Source of the DNA: DATJGF01 sp035495315
Lineage (GTDB): Bacteria > Verrucomicrobiota > Verrucomicrobiia > Limisphaerales > UBA8199
Length of the DNA: 64,000 nt
Assembly: GCA_035495315.1 (NCBI GenBank)
Contig: DATJGF010000177.1
Coordinates: forward strand, 29,167 to 93,166
Direction of reading: 5' to 3'
Below the pieces are notes generated by a model. That model had not been told where the DNA came from. It worked only from the letters and a program-made list of their open reading frames with translations, and did no database searches. This document shows positions 1 through 10,200 of this stretch, piece after piece. Position 1 is the stretch's first letter, and each line of letters starts with the position of its first letter. The position numbers and the translations under genes were made by a program.

Positions 1-1068
1 GCCTCCTATGGAATGGAATCAATCATGGATGAGTTGGCCGTGCGCATGGGGGTCGACCCGGTCGAGTTGCGCCTTAAAAATGATCCTTCCGAGGTCCGCC
101 GCAAAGAATATCAAATCGGGGCCGAAAGATTCGGTTGGAAATCGAAATACAAAGCGCCAGGAAGCTCTCGCGGGCCGATCAAAGCCGGTGTCGGTTGCGC
201 CGGTGCGACCTGGGGTGGCGGCGGGCGCGGTACACAAGCCCAGGCCCAGGTCAGCCCCGACGGAAGTGTCGAGATCCGCTGCGGCACCCAGGACCTTGGG
301 ACCGGCACCCGCACGCTGATCGCGGTCATCGCTGCTGATATTTTGGGTCTGAAACCGGAGCAAATCACCGTGCGGATCGGTGATACCAATTTCCCGCCGT
401 CTGGCGGCAGTGGTGGGAGCACAACCGCAGCCTCGGTCTCGCCTGCCATTTACGATACCTGCACAAAGGCCCTCGACGAATTGCAAAAGCAAACGGGTAT
501 CACAGATGCTCGCGGCGCAAACTGGGCCGAAGCCTGCAAAAAGCTTGGGGTGAATCCGCTGATGGTTTCGGGCAAATGGCAGGAGGGCCTTTCGTCGCAA
601 GGTGCCGGAGGAGTTCAATTCGCCGAGGTCGAGGTGGACACCGAAACAGGCTTTGTAAAGGTAAAGAAGATCACGTGTGTTCAGGATGGCGGGTTGATCA
701 TTAACAAACTCACGGCTGAGAGCCAGGTCAATGGTGGTATCATCATGGGAATTGGCTATGCCTTGTATGAGGAGCGCATAATGGACCGTCTGTCCGGCGT
801 CGTGCTCAACCCGAACTTTGAGACCTACAAAATAACCGGGCTGGCCGACGTGCCGGAAATCGATGTCGTGCTGCTCGACATGCCCGAACGCGGCGTGATT
901 GGCATCGGCGAACCGGTTACAATTCCTACCGCGTCGGCCGTAGCGAACGCCGTCGCCAACGCGTTAGGTGTCCGCGTCAGCAGCTTGCCAATAACCCCGA
1001 CGCGAGTGTTAGCTGCGCTGGGGAGGAAGGCCAATACGTCTCCCAACGGTCCAAAACCGCAGGTTTAG
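1..1068 (+). CDS. Xanthine dehydrogenase-family molybdopterin-binding subunit (C-terminal part, cut by window start)
   Basis: The reading frame is open from base 1, so the start lies upstream and only about 355 C-terminal residues are visible. It matches the second half of the large subunit of molybdenum hydroxylases, which binds the molybdopterin cofactor and oxidises aldehydes, purines or N-heterocycles. Seen in sequence: the glycine-rich GTQDLGTGTRT and GGSGGSTTAAS segments that line the cofactor pocket, and near the end GIGEP, whose glutamate matches the catalytic base of the family. The next gene is the FAD subunit and starts directly after this stop codon, so they form an operon; the 2Fe-2S subunit is presumably upstream. 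The substrate cannot be told from the sequence. Confidence 0.88.
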   Translation, partial: ASYGMESIMDELAVRMGVDPVELRLKNDPSEVRRKEYQIGAERFGWKSKYKAPGSSRGPIKAGVGCAGATWGGGGRGTQAQAQVSPDGSVEIRCGTQDLGTGTRTLIAVIAADILGLKPEQITVRIGDTNFPPSGGSGGSTTAASVSPAIYDTCTKALDELQKQTGITDARGANWAEACKKLGVNPLMVSGKWQEGLSSQGAGGVQFAEVEVDTETGFVKVKKITCVQDGGLIINKLTAESQVNGGIIMGIGYALYEERIMDRLSGVVLNPNFETYKITGLADVPEIDVVLLDMPERGVIGIGEPVTIPTASAVANAVANALGVRVSSLPITPTRVLAALGRKANTSPNGPKPQV

Positions 1069-2031
1069 ATGCATCCTTTTCAATACGCTACTGCAACATC
1101 TGTCCAGAAAGCTCGGGAACTACTGGGCGAGCATGGCCGTTACCTCGGCGGGGGTATCGATCTGCTTGGTGAGATGAAGGAGTATATCGCCGAACCCGAG
1201 ATCCTGGTTAATATTAAAGCGATATCAGACCTCGATCACATTGAACCCGGCGAGAAGGTGTGGACGCTTGGCGCAAATGTGACTGTCGCTCAGATAGAAA
1301 ATCACAAGGAACTGGCAAATGTCTTTCCTGGATTGCAGCAAGCCGCTGCCGAGGTCGGTTCACAACAGATCCGGAACGTCGCGACGCTCGGTGGTAACCT
1401 GGCTCAGCATTCGCGCTGCTGGTACTATCGACATCGTGAAATATCCTGCCTGAAAAAGGGTGGTGATACCTGCTATGCCCGTCAGGGCGACAACAAATAT
1501 CACAGCCTCTTTACCGGAAACACCTGCATCAGCCCCGTAGTCTCAAATCTCGCGGTCGCTTTGGCCGCACTCGACGGAGCGGTCAATGTCCAACGCGCCG
1601 ACAAAAAACTCCGCATGAGCATCGCGGAGCTCTACGCCAAAGCCTGGGAGAATCCCACCGCCCATCATTCGCTCGAGCACGGCGATTTGATTCTCAGCGT
1701 CGAAGTGCCCGTGCAGCAAAAGCGCAGTGCTTACCTGCAGGTCAGCGAGAAATCTGTCTTCGACTGGGCCCTGGTAAGTTGCGCCGCCGCCGCCAATTTG
1801 CAGGGCGGTAAAATCACCGGGGCGCGTATTGTTCTCGGCGCAATCTCCAATGTCCCGCACCAGGTCCCGGCGGCTAACCAACTCCTGGAAGGCAAAGCAC
1901 TCGACGAGGCCTTGGCCACGAAAACCGCTGACATGATCCTGGAAAAAGCCCACGCGCATTCGGAGAACGGCTACAAAATCCCAATCGCGCACACCCTGAT
2001 TCGGCGCACGCTTCTGCAGCTAAAAACCTGA
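1069..2031 (+). CDS. FAD-binding subunit of molybdenum hydroxylase, with four-Cys insert
   Basis: A 320-residue medium subunit of the xanthine dehydrogenase/CO dehydrogenase family, which passes electrons from the 2Fe-2S subunit to FAD. The N-terminal FAD-binding domain shows YLGGGIDLL near residue 25 and TLGGNLAQ near 107; the C-terminal part matches the CoxM-type C-terminal domain. Between them, four cysteines at about residues 117, 127, 135 and 153 lie in an insert like those of the 4-hydroxybenzoyl-CoA reductase and E. coli PaoB subunits, which hold an extra 4Fe-4S cluster. The ATG follows the upstream TAG with no spacer, so translation is probably coupled. That the insert binds a cluster is inference from cysteine number and position. 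Confidence 0.88.
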   Translation: MHPFQYATATSVQKARELLGEHGRYLGGGIDLLGEMKEYIAEPEILVNIKAISDLDHIEPGEKVWTLGANVTVAQIENHKELANVFPGLQQAAAEVGSQQIRNVATLGGNLAQHSRCWYYRHREISCLKKGGDTCYARQGDNKYHSLFTGNTCISPVVSNLAVALAALDGAVNVQRADKKLRMSIAELYAKAWENPTAHHSLEHGDLILSVEVPVQQKRSAYLQVSEKSVFDWALVSCAAAANLQGGKITGARIVLGAISNVPHQVPAANQLLEGKALDEALATKTADMILEKAHAHSENGYKIPIAHTLIRRTLLQLKT

Positions 2032-2433
2032 TTATGAAGCCGAATACTCTATGCAAGCACCTGCGAAGCAAATCGATGTTCATCCCGGCACTTGCCGACA
2101 CTGATTCGCTGGAATTCCCTGAGTCCTCCCTCCGGTCCTCTCATTGTTGGTGCAACTGCACATTGACCGAAACCGGTCCTGATGATAAGGCGGTTGGCCT
2201 TGACCATTGCCGGGCATCTCGTTCCTGTTTCGAACGGTAAAACACTAATCGGCTGGTTCGACAAGGTAGCAGAGCAGTTCTCTTCCAAATCCCAACGCCG
2301 AAAGACCAAAGGAGAACCCCAGCGAGTTGATCTTGGCCAAACGGTCCAGCGTGCCCCTTCTCAGCATTCCCACCCTCGCTCAGGGGTACTCCCCAGTTCC
2401 AAGCCACCTAAGCGGGGCTACCCTCTGTTTGGT
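2032..2433. other. Intergenic region upstream of the HtrA-like gene
   Basis: About 400 bases between the FAD subunit and the most credible start of the protease gene. An open frame in phase with the protease runs back to 2182, but its translation is low-complexity, basic and Pro/Ser-rich, unlike a protein N-terminus, and precedes the lipoprotein signal. No RNA gene, repeat or convincing promoter was recognised. Confidence 0.4.
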
Positions 2434-3672
2434 ATGTGCAGTGCTCCTAAAGCGCAGAGCCACCAGGCTGGCCAGCAGACTTCCTGCGGGCGCGCGTGGT
2501 CAGCGTCTAAGTTCTGCCTGAGAAAGTCCTGCCTCGTGATCGCATTCCTCGGCCTCGTCATGGGCCTGAGTGCCTGCCGCCAAACCATTGTTGAGTATCA
2601 GCCGCTGCCCGGGGCAATACCCGCAAGAACTGGCTACGCGGATGCTATCACCAATATCGCACCATCCGTGGTCTGCGTGCATACACGTACCGAATTGAGC
2701 CCGGATTCTGCGGTAGTATTAACGAATGATCCGGCGTTGCGACAGTTACTGGATCAAAAAAAAGATGGCTCTGCTCCGAAGCACCTTCCCCTGGCCTTGG
2801 TAGGTCTTGGCTCGGGAGTTGTCATCTCGCGAGACGGCTACGTACTGACCAGCGGGCATGTGATCGAAAGCGCGGATCAAATCGTCATCACAACACCCGA
2901 AGGAGATGAATTCAAAGCCCGGGTTGTTGGCATCGACGCGCCGACCGATATTGCTGTGCTGAAGGTGCAAACAAAGGATCTCCCCGCCGCCCGGCTGGCT
3001 GATAGCAGCCGGGTTCGTGTGGGCGACGTCGTGCTTGCTATCGGCAACCCGTTCGGCGTCGGTCAAACCGTCACATCTGGCATCGTCAGCGGCACAGAAC
3101 GGGATGGCTTCGGCATCGCCGATTATGAGAATTTTATTCAAACCGACGCATCGATTAATCCAGGCAACTCCGGAGGTGCGTTGGTGGATGCAGACGGCCG
3201 GGTGATCGGGATCAGCATCGCTATCGTCAGCAGTGGGGGAGGCTTCGAAGGCATTGGCCTGGCCGTACCGATAAATCTCGCGCGAACTGTGATGCAACAG
3301 CTCATCGCTTCAGGAAAAGTCACTCGCGGATATTTGGGCGCATCATTGCACCCCCTAACCCCCGCATTGGGAAAATCCATTCGTGCGGCCGTTCGCAAAG
3401 GTGCGGTGGTGATGGATCTGGCAGAGGGCTCGCCAGCCGCCCGCGCCGGAATGGAAGAAGGCGACGTGATTATCGAATTTAACGGGCTGCCAGTTGAGAA
3501 CAACCGCGAACTCAGGCTGCGGATCGCGCAGACCTCCCCTGGCACAAAGGTGAGTTTCAAAGTGCAACGCATGAATCGACAAAAGGTGCTGCGGGCGACG
3601 CTTGGCGAAATGCCTTCCGCGCCGATAGTCAGACGCGGCGAAGGCGAGATTAAGGAAGTTAGCCGAAGCTAA
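2434..3672 (+). CDS. HtrA/DegP-like serine protease, predicted lipoprotein
   Basis: Trypsin-like periplasmic protease with one PDZ domain. The catalytic triad is readable: His in TSGHVI, Asp in TDIAVLK and Ser in GNSGGAL. A C-terminal PDZ domain follows, with GYLGASL at its start and AGMEEGDVIIEFNG in its core. Before the protease domain is a hydrophobic stretch ending in LSAC, a lipobox, so the mature protein is probably tethered to a membrane by a lipidated cysteine. The start is uncertain: ATG 2434 leaves a long n-region of about 30 residues, the frame stays open back to 2182, and an in-frame GTG lies at 2536. Such proteases degrade or refold damaged envelope proteins. The gene stands alone and converges on the next gene. 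Confidence 0.88.
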   Translation: MCSAPKAQSHQAGQQTSCGRAWSASKFCLRKSCLVIAFLGLVMGLSACRQTIVEYQPLPGAIPARTGYADAITNIAPSVVCVHTRTELSPDSAVVLTNDPALRQLLDQKKDGSAPKHLPLALVGLGSGVVISRDGYVLTSGHVIESADQIVITTPEGDEFKARVVGIDAPTDIAVLKVQTKDLPAARLADSSRVRVGDVVLAIGNPFGVGQTVTSGIVSGTERDGFGIADYENFIQTDASINPGNSGGALVDADGRVIGISIAIVSSGGGFEGIGLAVPINLARTVMQQLIASGKVTRGYLGASLHPLTPALGKSIRAAVRKGAVVMDLAEGSPAARAGMEEGDVIIEFNGLPVENNRELRLRIAQTSPGTKVSFKVQRMNRQKVLRATLGEMPSAPIVRRGEGEIKEVSRS

Positions 3673-3686
3673 TTTGGGGTGTGCGG

Positions 3687-4280
3687 CTACGCGCTTTTCA
3701 ATCGCTGGAATCCGCGTAACAACAGGCCTGCCAATGATGGCTTTTCTGCGCGCAGGGGCTGAGGAGAATCCTCCAGGCGAAGCAGCCGACGCACCCTTGC
3801 CTTTAACGCACCGCCATCGAAGGGAAAGCAAAAGACCCCATCAATGCCGGCATTACGGAAGAGCATTTCATCCTGCGCGCGGACGTCGACCGCAATCGCT
3901 GGACGCACGCTGTAGCGTTTCAGTGTTCCAACAGCCTGGGCCACATCCTCGACTGTTACAGCCGAAGCGCCGGATTTTCCGCCCGATTGAAGATGATTCG
4001 GGGTGAGGACGATGAGATCGATCCCGTCGCGGCATCCGAGGCCGATCAGTTCGTCCATCCGACTCGTCCGTATTGTCTGCACTGCCGCCTGATTATAACA
4101 GGCGTCCAGGACCACGACCTGGACGAGATTTGCGGACCGCCGATCCGAACTGGCCAAAAGCAAATTAAGCGTCTTCATAAGAACGTCGTGGCTCAAGAGC
4201 AGTGATCTTGCCAGCATCACTTTTAAGAAGACCTCACTATGCGCATTAGAATTGGACATTTTCGTCTCAAACCGAGTCAA
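3687..4280 (-). CDS. Receiver (CheY)-like protein lacking phosphorylation residues
   Basis: A 197-residue protein whose pattern of hydrophobic strands resembles a response-regulator receiver domain: VQVVVLDA, DLIVLTPN, RPAIAVDV and GVFCFPF in order, with a final helix rich in Arg. The position where the phosphoacceptor aspartate normally lies at the end of strand 3 reads LIVLTPN, and the usual KP pair after strand 5 reads FPFDGG, so both key residues appear to be missing. If it is a receiver it is a pseudo-receiver working by protein contact. No output domain is visible. An alternative start is the internal Met at residue 8. The fold call is inference and the family uncertain. Confidence 0.5.
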   Translation of the reverse strand: MTRFETKMSNSNAHSEVFLKVMLARSLLLSHDVLMKTLNLLLASSDRRSANLVQVVVLDACYNQAAVQTIRTSRMDELIGLGCRDGIDLIVLTPNHLQSGGKSGASAVTVEDVAQAVGTLKRYSVRPAIAVDVRAQDEMLFRNAGIDGVFCFPFDGGALKARVRRLLRLEDSPQPLRAEKPSLAGLLLRGFQRLKSA

Positions 4281-4375
4281 ACCTGCACCCTTAGGTAGGG
4301 ATTGACGTGCTGCCTGTGCAGGGCGTAGAACTACATCTCTGGAATGTCAGCTCACTTCAGCCTTTGAACTCCGCC

Positions 4376-5548
4376 ATGCACGAGCAAAACTGGACCAGTC
4401 GGCGACGCGTGGAAGCGGCTCTCAATCATCAAGAACCCGACCGCGTCCCTTACGATCTAGGCGGGACAATCCTGACCGGTATTCATGAACAGGCCTATCG
4501 CCGCTTGCGTTCGCGTCTGGGCTTGCCGGAAAAACAGGTTCAGATTGAGGATCCCATCCAACAGCTTGCGGTGGTCGACGAGGATGTGAAGCGCCGTTTA
4601 AAGGTGGATGTTTACGGCATCAACCCCGGCAAAGCGCGTGCCCCCTCTCCTCCTCCATGGAACGAGGACGAGTACGACAAACTCCTCGACGAATGGGGTA
4701 TTGAATGGTGGAAACCCAAAGAGGGCGGGTTTTATTATGATATGCGGCGTCACCCCTTAGCCGAAATCGATACCGTAGCAGCACTTGCCAATTACAAGTT
4801 TCCAGACCCACTCGACTCTGGACGCTATGAAGGCCTGGCCGAACGGGCTGATGACCTAATGAATCGCCGTCAGCTGGCGTATGTGCTCGGACGCAATGCG
4901 CCTGGCATTTTTGAAATCGCGCTGTGGATGCGCGGGTTTGAGAACTTCTATTGCGACATGCTCGCCAACACCGCATTCGCGGAGGCCCTGCTCGACATCA
5001 TCATGGAAATCAAAATGAAGTACTGGGCGCGCGCTCTCGAATTTGTGGGCCCTAATGTGATGATGGTTTCTGAGGCCGACGACCTGGCGAGTCAGGATCG
5101 GTGCCTGGTTAGTCCCGAGCTCTATCGCAAACTCATCAAGCCCCGGCACACAAAGCTATTCAGCTTCATCAAACGCCAGGCGCGCGTTCCGATTAAGATT
5201 TTTTATCACTCTTGCGGGGCTATTGCCGAGCTGATCCCGGACTTAATTGAATCCGGTATTGACGTCCTCAATCCAGTGCAGGTCAGCGCGGCAGGCATGG
5301 ATACCAGGCAGCTTAAAAAGAATTTCGGCAAAGAGATTACTTTCTATGGAGGCGGTATCGACACCCAGCAGGTGTTGCCACACGGCACGCCAACCCAGGT
5401 CCGTGATGAGGTCAGGCGACGCATCGATGATTTGGCACCCGGCGGCGGATTCATCTTCAATACCGTCCACAATATCCAGGCCGACGTCCCTCCTGAAAAT
5501 ATTGTCGCGATGTGGGAGACGCTGCGAGAACACGGAACCTACAACTGA
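4376..5548 (+). CDS. Uroporphyrinogen decarboxylase (URO-D) family protein
   Basis: About 390 residues matching the URO-D superfamily of TIM-barrel proteins, which also holds corrinoid-dependent methyltransferases. Typical N-terminus: RVEAALNHQEPDRVPYDLGG, as in the non-haem branch abundant in Verrucomicrobiota and Planctomycetota. Other family marks are FYHSCGAIAELIPDLIESG in the middle and GGGIDTQQVLP near the end. ATG 4376 is preferred because the family start lies about ten residues before the EPDRVP motif; the frame stays open to 4307. A haem role is unlikely because no haem genes are nearby and the N-terminus differs from HemE. The sugar transporter begins 11 bases downstream, so the two are probably co-transcribed. 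The substrate is unknown. Confidence 0.85.
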   Translation: MHEQNWTSRRRVEAALNHQEPDRVPYDLGGTILTGIHEQAYRRLRSRLGLPEKQVQIEDPIQQLAVVDEDVKRRLKVDVYGINPGKARAPSPPPWNEDEYDKLLDEWGIEWWKPKEGGFYYDMRRHPLAEIDTVAALANYKFPDPLDSGRYEGLAERADDLMNRRQLAYVLGRNAPGIFEIALWMRGFENFYCDMLANTAFAEALLDIIMEIKMKYWARALEFVGPNVMMVSEADDLASQDRCLVSPELYRKLIKPRHTKLFSFIKRQARVPIKIFYHSCGAIAELIPDLIESGIDVLNPVQVSAAGMDTRQLKKNFGKEITFYGGGIDTQQVLPHGTPTQVRDEVRRRIDDLAPGGGFIFNTVHNIQADVPPENIVAMWETLREHGTYN

Positions 5549-5559
5549 CTTTATATTTC

Positions 5560-6987
5560 ATGGGCCAGGTTAGGGCACCAGCGCCGCCGCACGCGAACGC
5601 AATCGAGACAAATCTCTCTTATCTAATTCCGATTTGCCTGGTCGCCACCCTGGGTGGCCTCCTGTTTGGTTATGACACCGGCGTGATTTCGGGCGCGATT
5701 GAATTCCTCACAGCACGTTTCCACTTAAGCGTCCTGATGAAGGGGTGGGCCTCCGGCTGCGTTCTAATTGGCTGTGCCCTGGGCGTCCTGATCGTTGGAC
5801 CCATCTCGGATCGCTTTGGACGCAGGCCTGCCATGCTGCTGGCGGCTGTATTCTTTGTGGTCTCAAGTCTCGGCACGGCCCTGCCACGCGATATAAATAC
5901 CTTCATTCTCTTTCGTTTTCTAGCCGGTTTAGCCATCGGCATCGCTTCAATGTCGACGCCGATGTACATTGCCGAAATCGGTCCGGCTCATTTGCGCGGC
6001 CGCCTCGTATCGCTCAACCAAATCGCGATCGTCGCGGGCATCGTCCTGGTTTATTTTATCAACTATTTTATTGCTCGATTTGGAGATCAAAGCTGGAATG
6101 AAACCAATGGCTGGCGTTTGATGTTTGCCAGCGGCGTCTTACCCGCCGTGGTCTTTGCGGTGTTTCTGGTCTTTATTCCGGAGAGCCCGCGATGGTTGCT
6201 CGCCAACGGACAGTCGGAGCAAGCCCAGGGCATTCTCGCGAAGATTGGGGGCCACGTCTATGCGGCCGCAGAAATCACTGCAATACACACGGTCTTGCTC
6301 GCCGAGAAAGCGACGTGGACCGAACTGTTCTCGCCGGCGCTCCGTCGGCCCTTGCTCGTCGGCATCCTGCTTGCCATTTTTCAGCAGGTTACCGGTATCA
6401 ACGTCTTCATCTACTTTGGCACTACAATTTTCAAGAACATGAGCGGGTCGACCGGTGTTGAAGCCGGCATGCTGCAGCAGATTATCGTGGGGGGCGCCAG
6501 TGCTGCCGCGACCTTGGTGGCCATCGCCACCGTCGACAAATGGGGACGCAAGCCTCTGATGTATCTGGGTACCGCTGGTATGGGTGCCAGCCTCCTAGCC
6601 ATGGGACTCATGGCTCAAATCATCCCCAATCTCGATACCGTCAGTCGCTGGATGCTCCTCTTCATCGTGCTTTACGTGATTTGCTTTGGCCTCTCGGTCG
6701 GCCCGGTTACCTGGGTTATTCTTTCAGAAATATTTCCTACGGCGGTTCGTGGACGGGCGCTTGGCCTGGCGACTTTCTTTCTCTGGCTCGCAGATTACGC
6801 CGTCACTCAAACCTTTCCGATTCTCGATGCTCCGGATTCCTGGTTTGTCCGGCAGTTCCGTCACGCCTTCGCCTTCTATCTCTACGCGAGTTGTTGTGGG
6901 CTGCTCATGCTGGTCCTTCGAGTCATGGTCCCGGAAACTAAAGGCAAATCCCTGGAACAGATCGAAGGAGCTTGGCGGCAATATTAA
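5560..6987 (+). CDS. Sugar porter-family MFS transporter
   Basis: About 475 residues with twelve predicted membrane segments and the sugar-porter signatures: GGLLFGYDTGVISGA in helix 1, DRFGRRP in loop 2-3, PESPRWL after helix 6, QQVTGINVFIYF in helix 7, DKWGRKP in loop 8-9 and PETKGKSLEQIE at the C-terminus. These match XylE/GalP-type proton-coupled monosaccharide importers of the inner membrane. A start at ATG 5560, 11 bases after the URO-D gene, places helix 1 correctly; an earlier ATG at 5512 would overlap that gene and add an unlikely N-terminus. The specific sugar cannot be read from the sequence. Confidence 0.93.
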   Translation: MGQVRAPAPPHANAIETNLSYLIPICLVATLGGLLFGYDTGVISGAIEFLTARFHLSVLMKGWASGCVLIGCALGVLIVGPISDRFGRRPAMLLAAVFFVVSSLGTALPRDINTFILFRFLAGLAIGIASMSTPMYIAEIGPAHLRGRLVSLNQIAIVAGIVLVYFINYFIARFGDQSWNETNGWRLMFASGVLPAVVFAVFLVFIPESPRWLLANGQSEQAQGILAKIGGHVYAAAEITAIHTVLLAEKATWTELFSPALRRPLLVGILLAIFQQVTGINVFIYFGTTIFKNMSGSTGVEAGMLQQIIVGGASAAATLVAIATVDKWGRKPLMYLGTAGMGASLLAMGLMAQIIPNLDTVSRWMLLFIVLYVICFGLSVGPVTWVILSEIFPTAVRGRALGLATFFLWLADYAVTQTFPILDAPDSWFVRQFRHAFAFYLYASCCGLLMLVLRVMVPETKGKSLEQIEGAWRQY

Positions 6988-7211
6988 GACAGTCCAATAC
7001 GCTAATTTTTTCTGCCAGACAGCATTCCGTAAATAGACCGACAAGGCTCCGTAATCATTCGTGTGGAGCTCCGGATACGCCCGACGTAAAGTTTGTAGCA
7101 CTCCAGTTAGTTTGTTGGCGCTGGTTTGGGATCCTTTTATACCAATCGGCGTTAAGAATTCCTACTGGCACGACACAGTCATACGGGGTTGTAGCTTACG
7201 GACGGAAGGCG

Positions 7212-10200
7212 ATGGTCATGGGTGTTGCGAGGGTTCTCCTGGCGCTTGGGCTAGAGGTCGGGTTCGTTATCTCGGTTGCAGCTACGCAGCCGATGGTCGC
7301 AATCCACGATTCCGAATTAACCCGTGCCTTGGAAACAATACCCGCGTCCGGTTCGACTCCTTCCGGGAGCGGGACTACCGGTTTTCAGTGGTGGCCGACA
7401 ACTTGGCATTACTTCGTCATGCCAAACTCGGTCAAGGAAGCGTTGCGTTCAGACGGCACCCTGTTTGCAGTTCTTAAAGACTCAGACATAAGCACCGGCA
7501 ACTTGCTCGATGCGAACGGTAACCCAGTCTATCCGATTCTGATCAGTCTTTCTGCCGAAGCCATCCGCGACGACGAAATTGCCCGATTGACCAACTACGT
7601 CGTAGCGGGTGGCTTTCTGTTTATCGGCGGCTCCTCCTTTACACGGCGCATCGATGGCACACCTCGTGGCGATTTTGCGATCGGAAATGTGATGGGCCTG
7701 CACAGCAGTACTGCCGGGCTCGCCAATTGGGTAGATAATTCCACCTTCTCCAAGACTGTCGACCATCGATTAATCAGTCATATCCCCCCGGGTGATTTGA
7801 CCTGGCAAATGCCTTCTTCCGCGGATGAGGTTTCCTGGACGGTACCCTACCACTTAAACGGGCAGAATCCGAGCAACCGTCCGCACTCAATTTGGCAGGT
7901 TCAGTCCAGCGACGCCCTGGTCATCGCCCAGGCGGACAACCAGCCCTATCTGCTGGTCAAGCAATACGGCAAAGGCCTGATCATTTACGACGCCGCGATG
8001 CAGCCTTTGGTGGGGCATGGCGGGTGGTCTCCTGGGATGTATGCCTACGGCATTATCCGTAATGCCATCCAATGGGCATTTGAAAGCGCCCGGGCGCCGA
8101 TCCCCAAACTCAGTCCTTGGCCGTTCGCCTACGATGCGGCCGTCATGTTCCGCCACGACATGGAAGCCATCCCCGCCCGCATTGCTTCAATCGAAGGTTC
8201 AGCCCAGTTCGAGCAAAGCAACGGCGCCAAAGGCGATTATTACTTTTGTACCGGCGCCGTGCGGCTGGATATGCTGAACTCGACCCGCAACGATATGCTT
8301 GCCAGTCTGCGGCGGGCCGCTTCTTTGTACGGTGCTACCATCGGTCCGCACAATGGGGGTCTGACGAACATTAACCCTGTTTACAACCCGCCTTTGGTCT
8401 CCATCGAAGCCAATCTCAACAGGTTGCTCAGCGAAGGATGGCTCACCGACAACTCACCTTATACACCGCCTCTAGCTCCGCTGATTGACAATGATTATGA
8501 TTATTGGCATTGGGGACCGGATGAGCTGTTGGACGTGGCCACTGTTCCTGCCGGTTTCGCAAATGCCCGCACCTACGTATTCGCCTCGCTGTCCAACTCC
8601 TTCCATGACGTTGAAGCGTGGGGAATTACCAATGGCGGCCCGCGCAGTTGGGTTTCTCCGTTTTTTAACGCTACTCGCGATGGGTCATATCAGATAGAGG
8701 AACAACTGGGTATCAAAATTGCCGGCGATGACAAGCTGACCCCGTTTCCCCATTGGGTGTTTTCGACACAAACGCCCGATAAATACTATTCGTTCGTAAG
8801 CCTGCCGGTCAGCGACTGGTTTGTCGGCTCACAAGTGGCTCAATCATTGGAGAATAGTCACGGCTCCGCCACAATGCGGCAGTTGATCGACTATTATTAT
8901 AACCTTGGGGCTTTAATAAATCTTTATAACCACAGCTCCTCAGACGGGACAGGGCCAGACGGCAGTCTTCCATCCGAGTACGTCACTTACAGCCTGGATC
9001 CCGCGTTGCACCCGAGAGTATGGTCGGCGAACGCCACGGGCATTTATTCGTGGTGGCTTCAACGGGCGAAAGCCACCATTTCCAGTGCCGTTACTTTTAA
9101 TGGCAATCAAGTCGTAACTTCCGTCTCGGTCATCGGAGCGACCGACCCGACTATGTCGATCGAATTGGCTCTTCCTGCGGGCGCAAAAACCGGTTTGCAG
9201 GTGCGTACCAACAGCGTCTTGGCCGCGGGTAACGCGTATCGACTGAACGGCCAAACTTTGAAAGTGCTCGTTGGTTCCTTGGTCCAAACCGTTCAAGTTT
9301 CCTATACTCTGAATCCCCAGGCTGCCGATGATTTTTACACCGTTCCGACTGATATGAGCTTGGCGGTTCCGGCTCCGGGAGTTTTGGCGAACGATTCTGA
9401 TCCCAACGGTATGGCCAATGCGACTGCACAGCTCGTCAACGGCCCAGTCAACGGGAGTCTAACCTTAAACAACAGCGGCTCGTTTACTTACCATCCTAAT
9501 TCAGGTTTCACCGGGATCGATTGGTTCACTTATCAATTGATTGATGGCCAGGTCGCTTCATCTGCGGCCATAGTTCTGATGTCTGTGGCCCCATCCGGCG
9601 GGCTGTTCTACGACAACTTTGTCAGACCGAACGAGCCCGGCATTTTATCTCCGTGGCAAGTCCAGTCCGGCAACTGGACTGTCACCGGCGGGGCAATGCA
9701 AACGGGCCCGAATCCAACAGCCAGCTACGCCTTCGCTACCGTCACCAACAACTGGACGGATTATTCTGTGCAGTGCCGAATACAATTCCCAGCCGGCGCG
9801 TTCGGCGGTGGTTTGGGTGGGAGAGTCAACCCTGCGACGGGTGCTCATTATGCGGCTTGGGTTTATCCCGAAGGTTCCTCCGGGGGATCGTCTGTGCTAA
9901 AGCTGGTTAAGTTTCAGACCTGGACAACTTTTGGCTACAACGGTTCCAGCTCTGTTCCGGTCACACAAGTTAATCTCCCTGCAGTAGGAACCGGAGCTCA
10001 TTTGCTTAAGCTGGCGTTTCAGGGCAGCCGAATCACCATCTATTACGATGGCACTCAGATGCTGAGTGTGACCGACGTTGAGCCGCAGCCTTATTTGAGC
10101 GGCGGCATCAGCTTGGATGGTTGGACCGACGCCACGCAGTATGTTCTCAGTGCCGAAGACGTCCTGGTGCAGCCTTTAGTTGTAAATGACAGCTACACGG

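Noticed and set aside
2182..2433. Long N-terminal extension of the HtrA-like protease
   Set aside because: Low-complexity basic text before the lipoprotein signal, with no similarity to a signal or domain.
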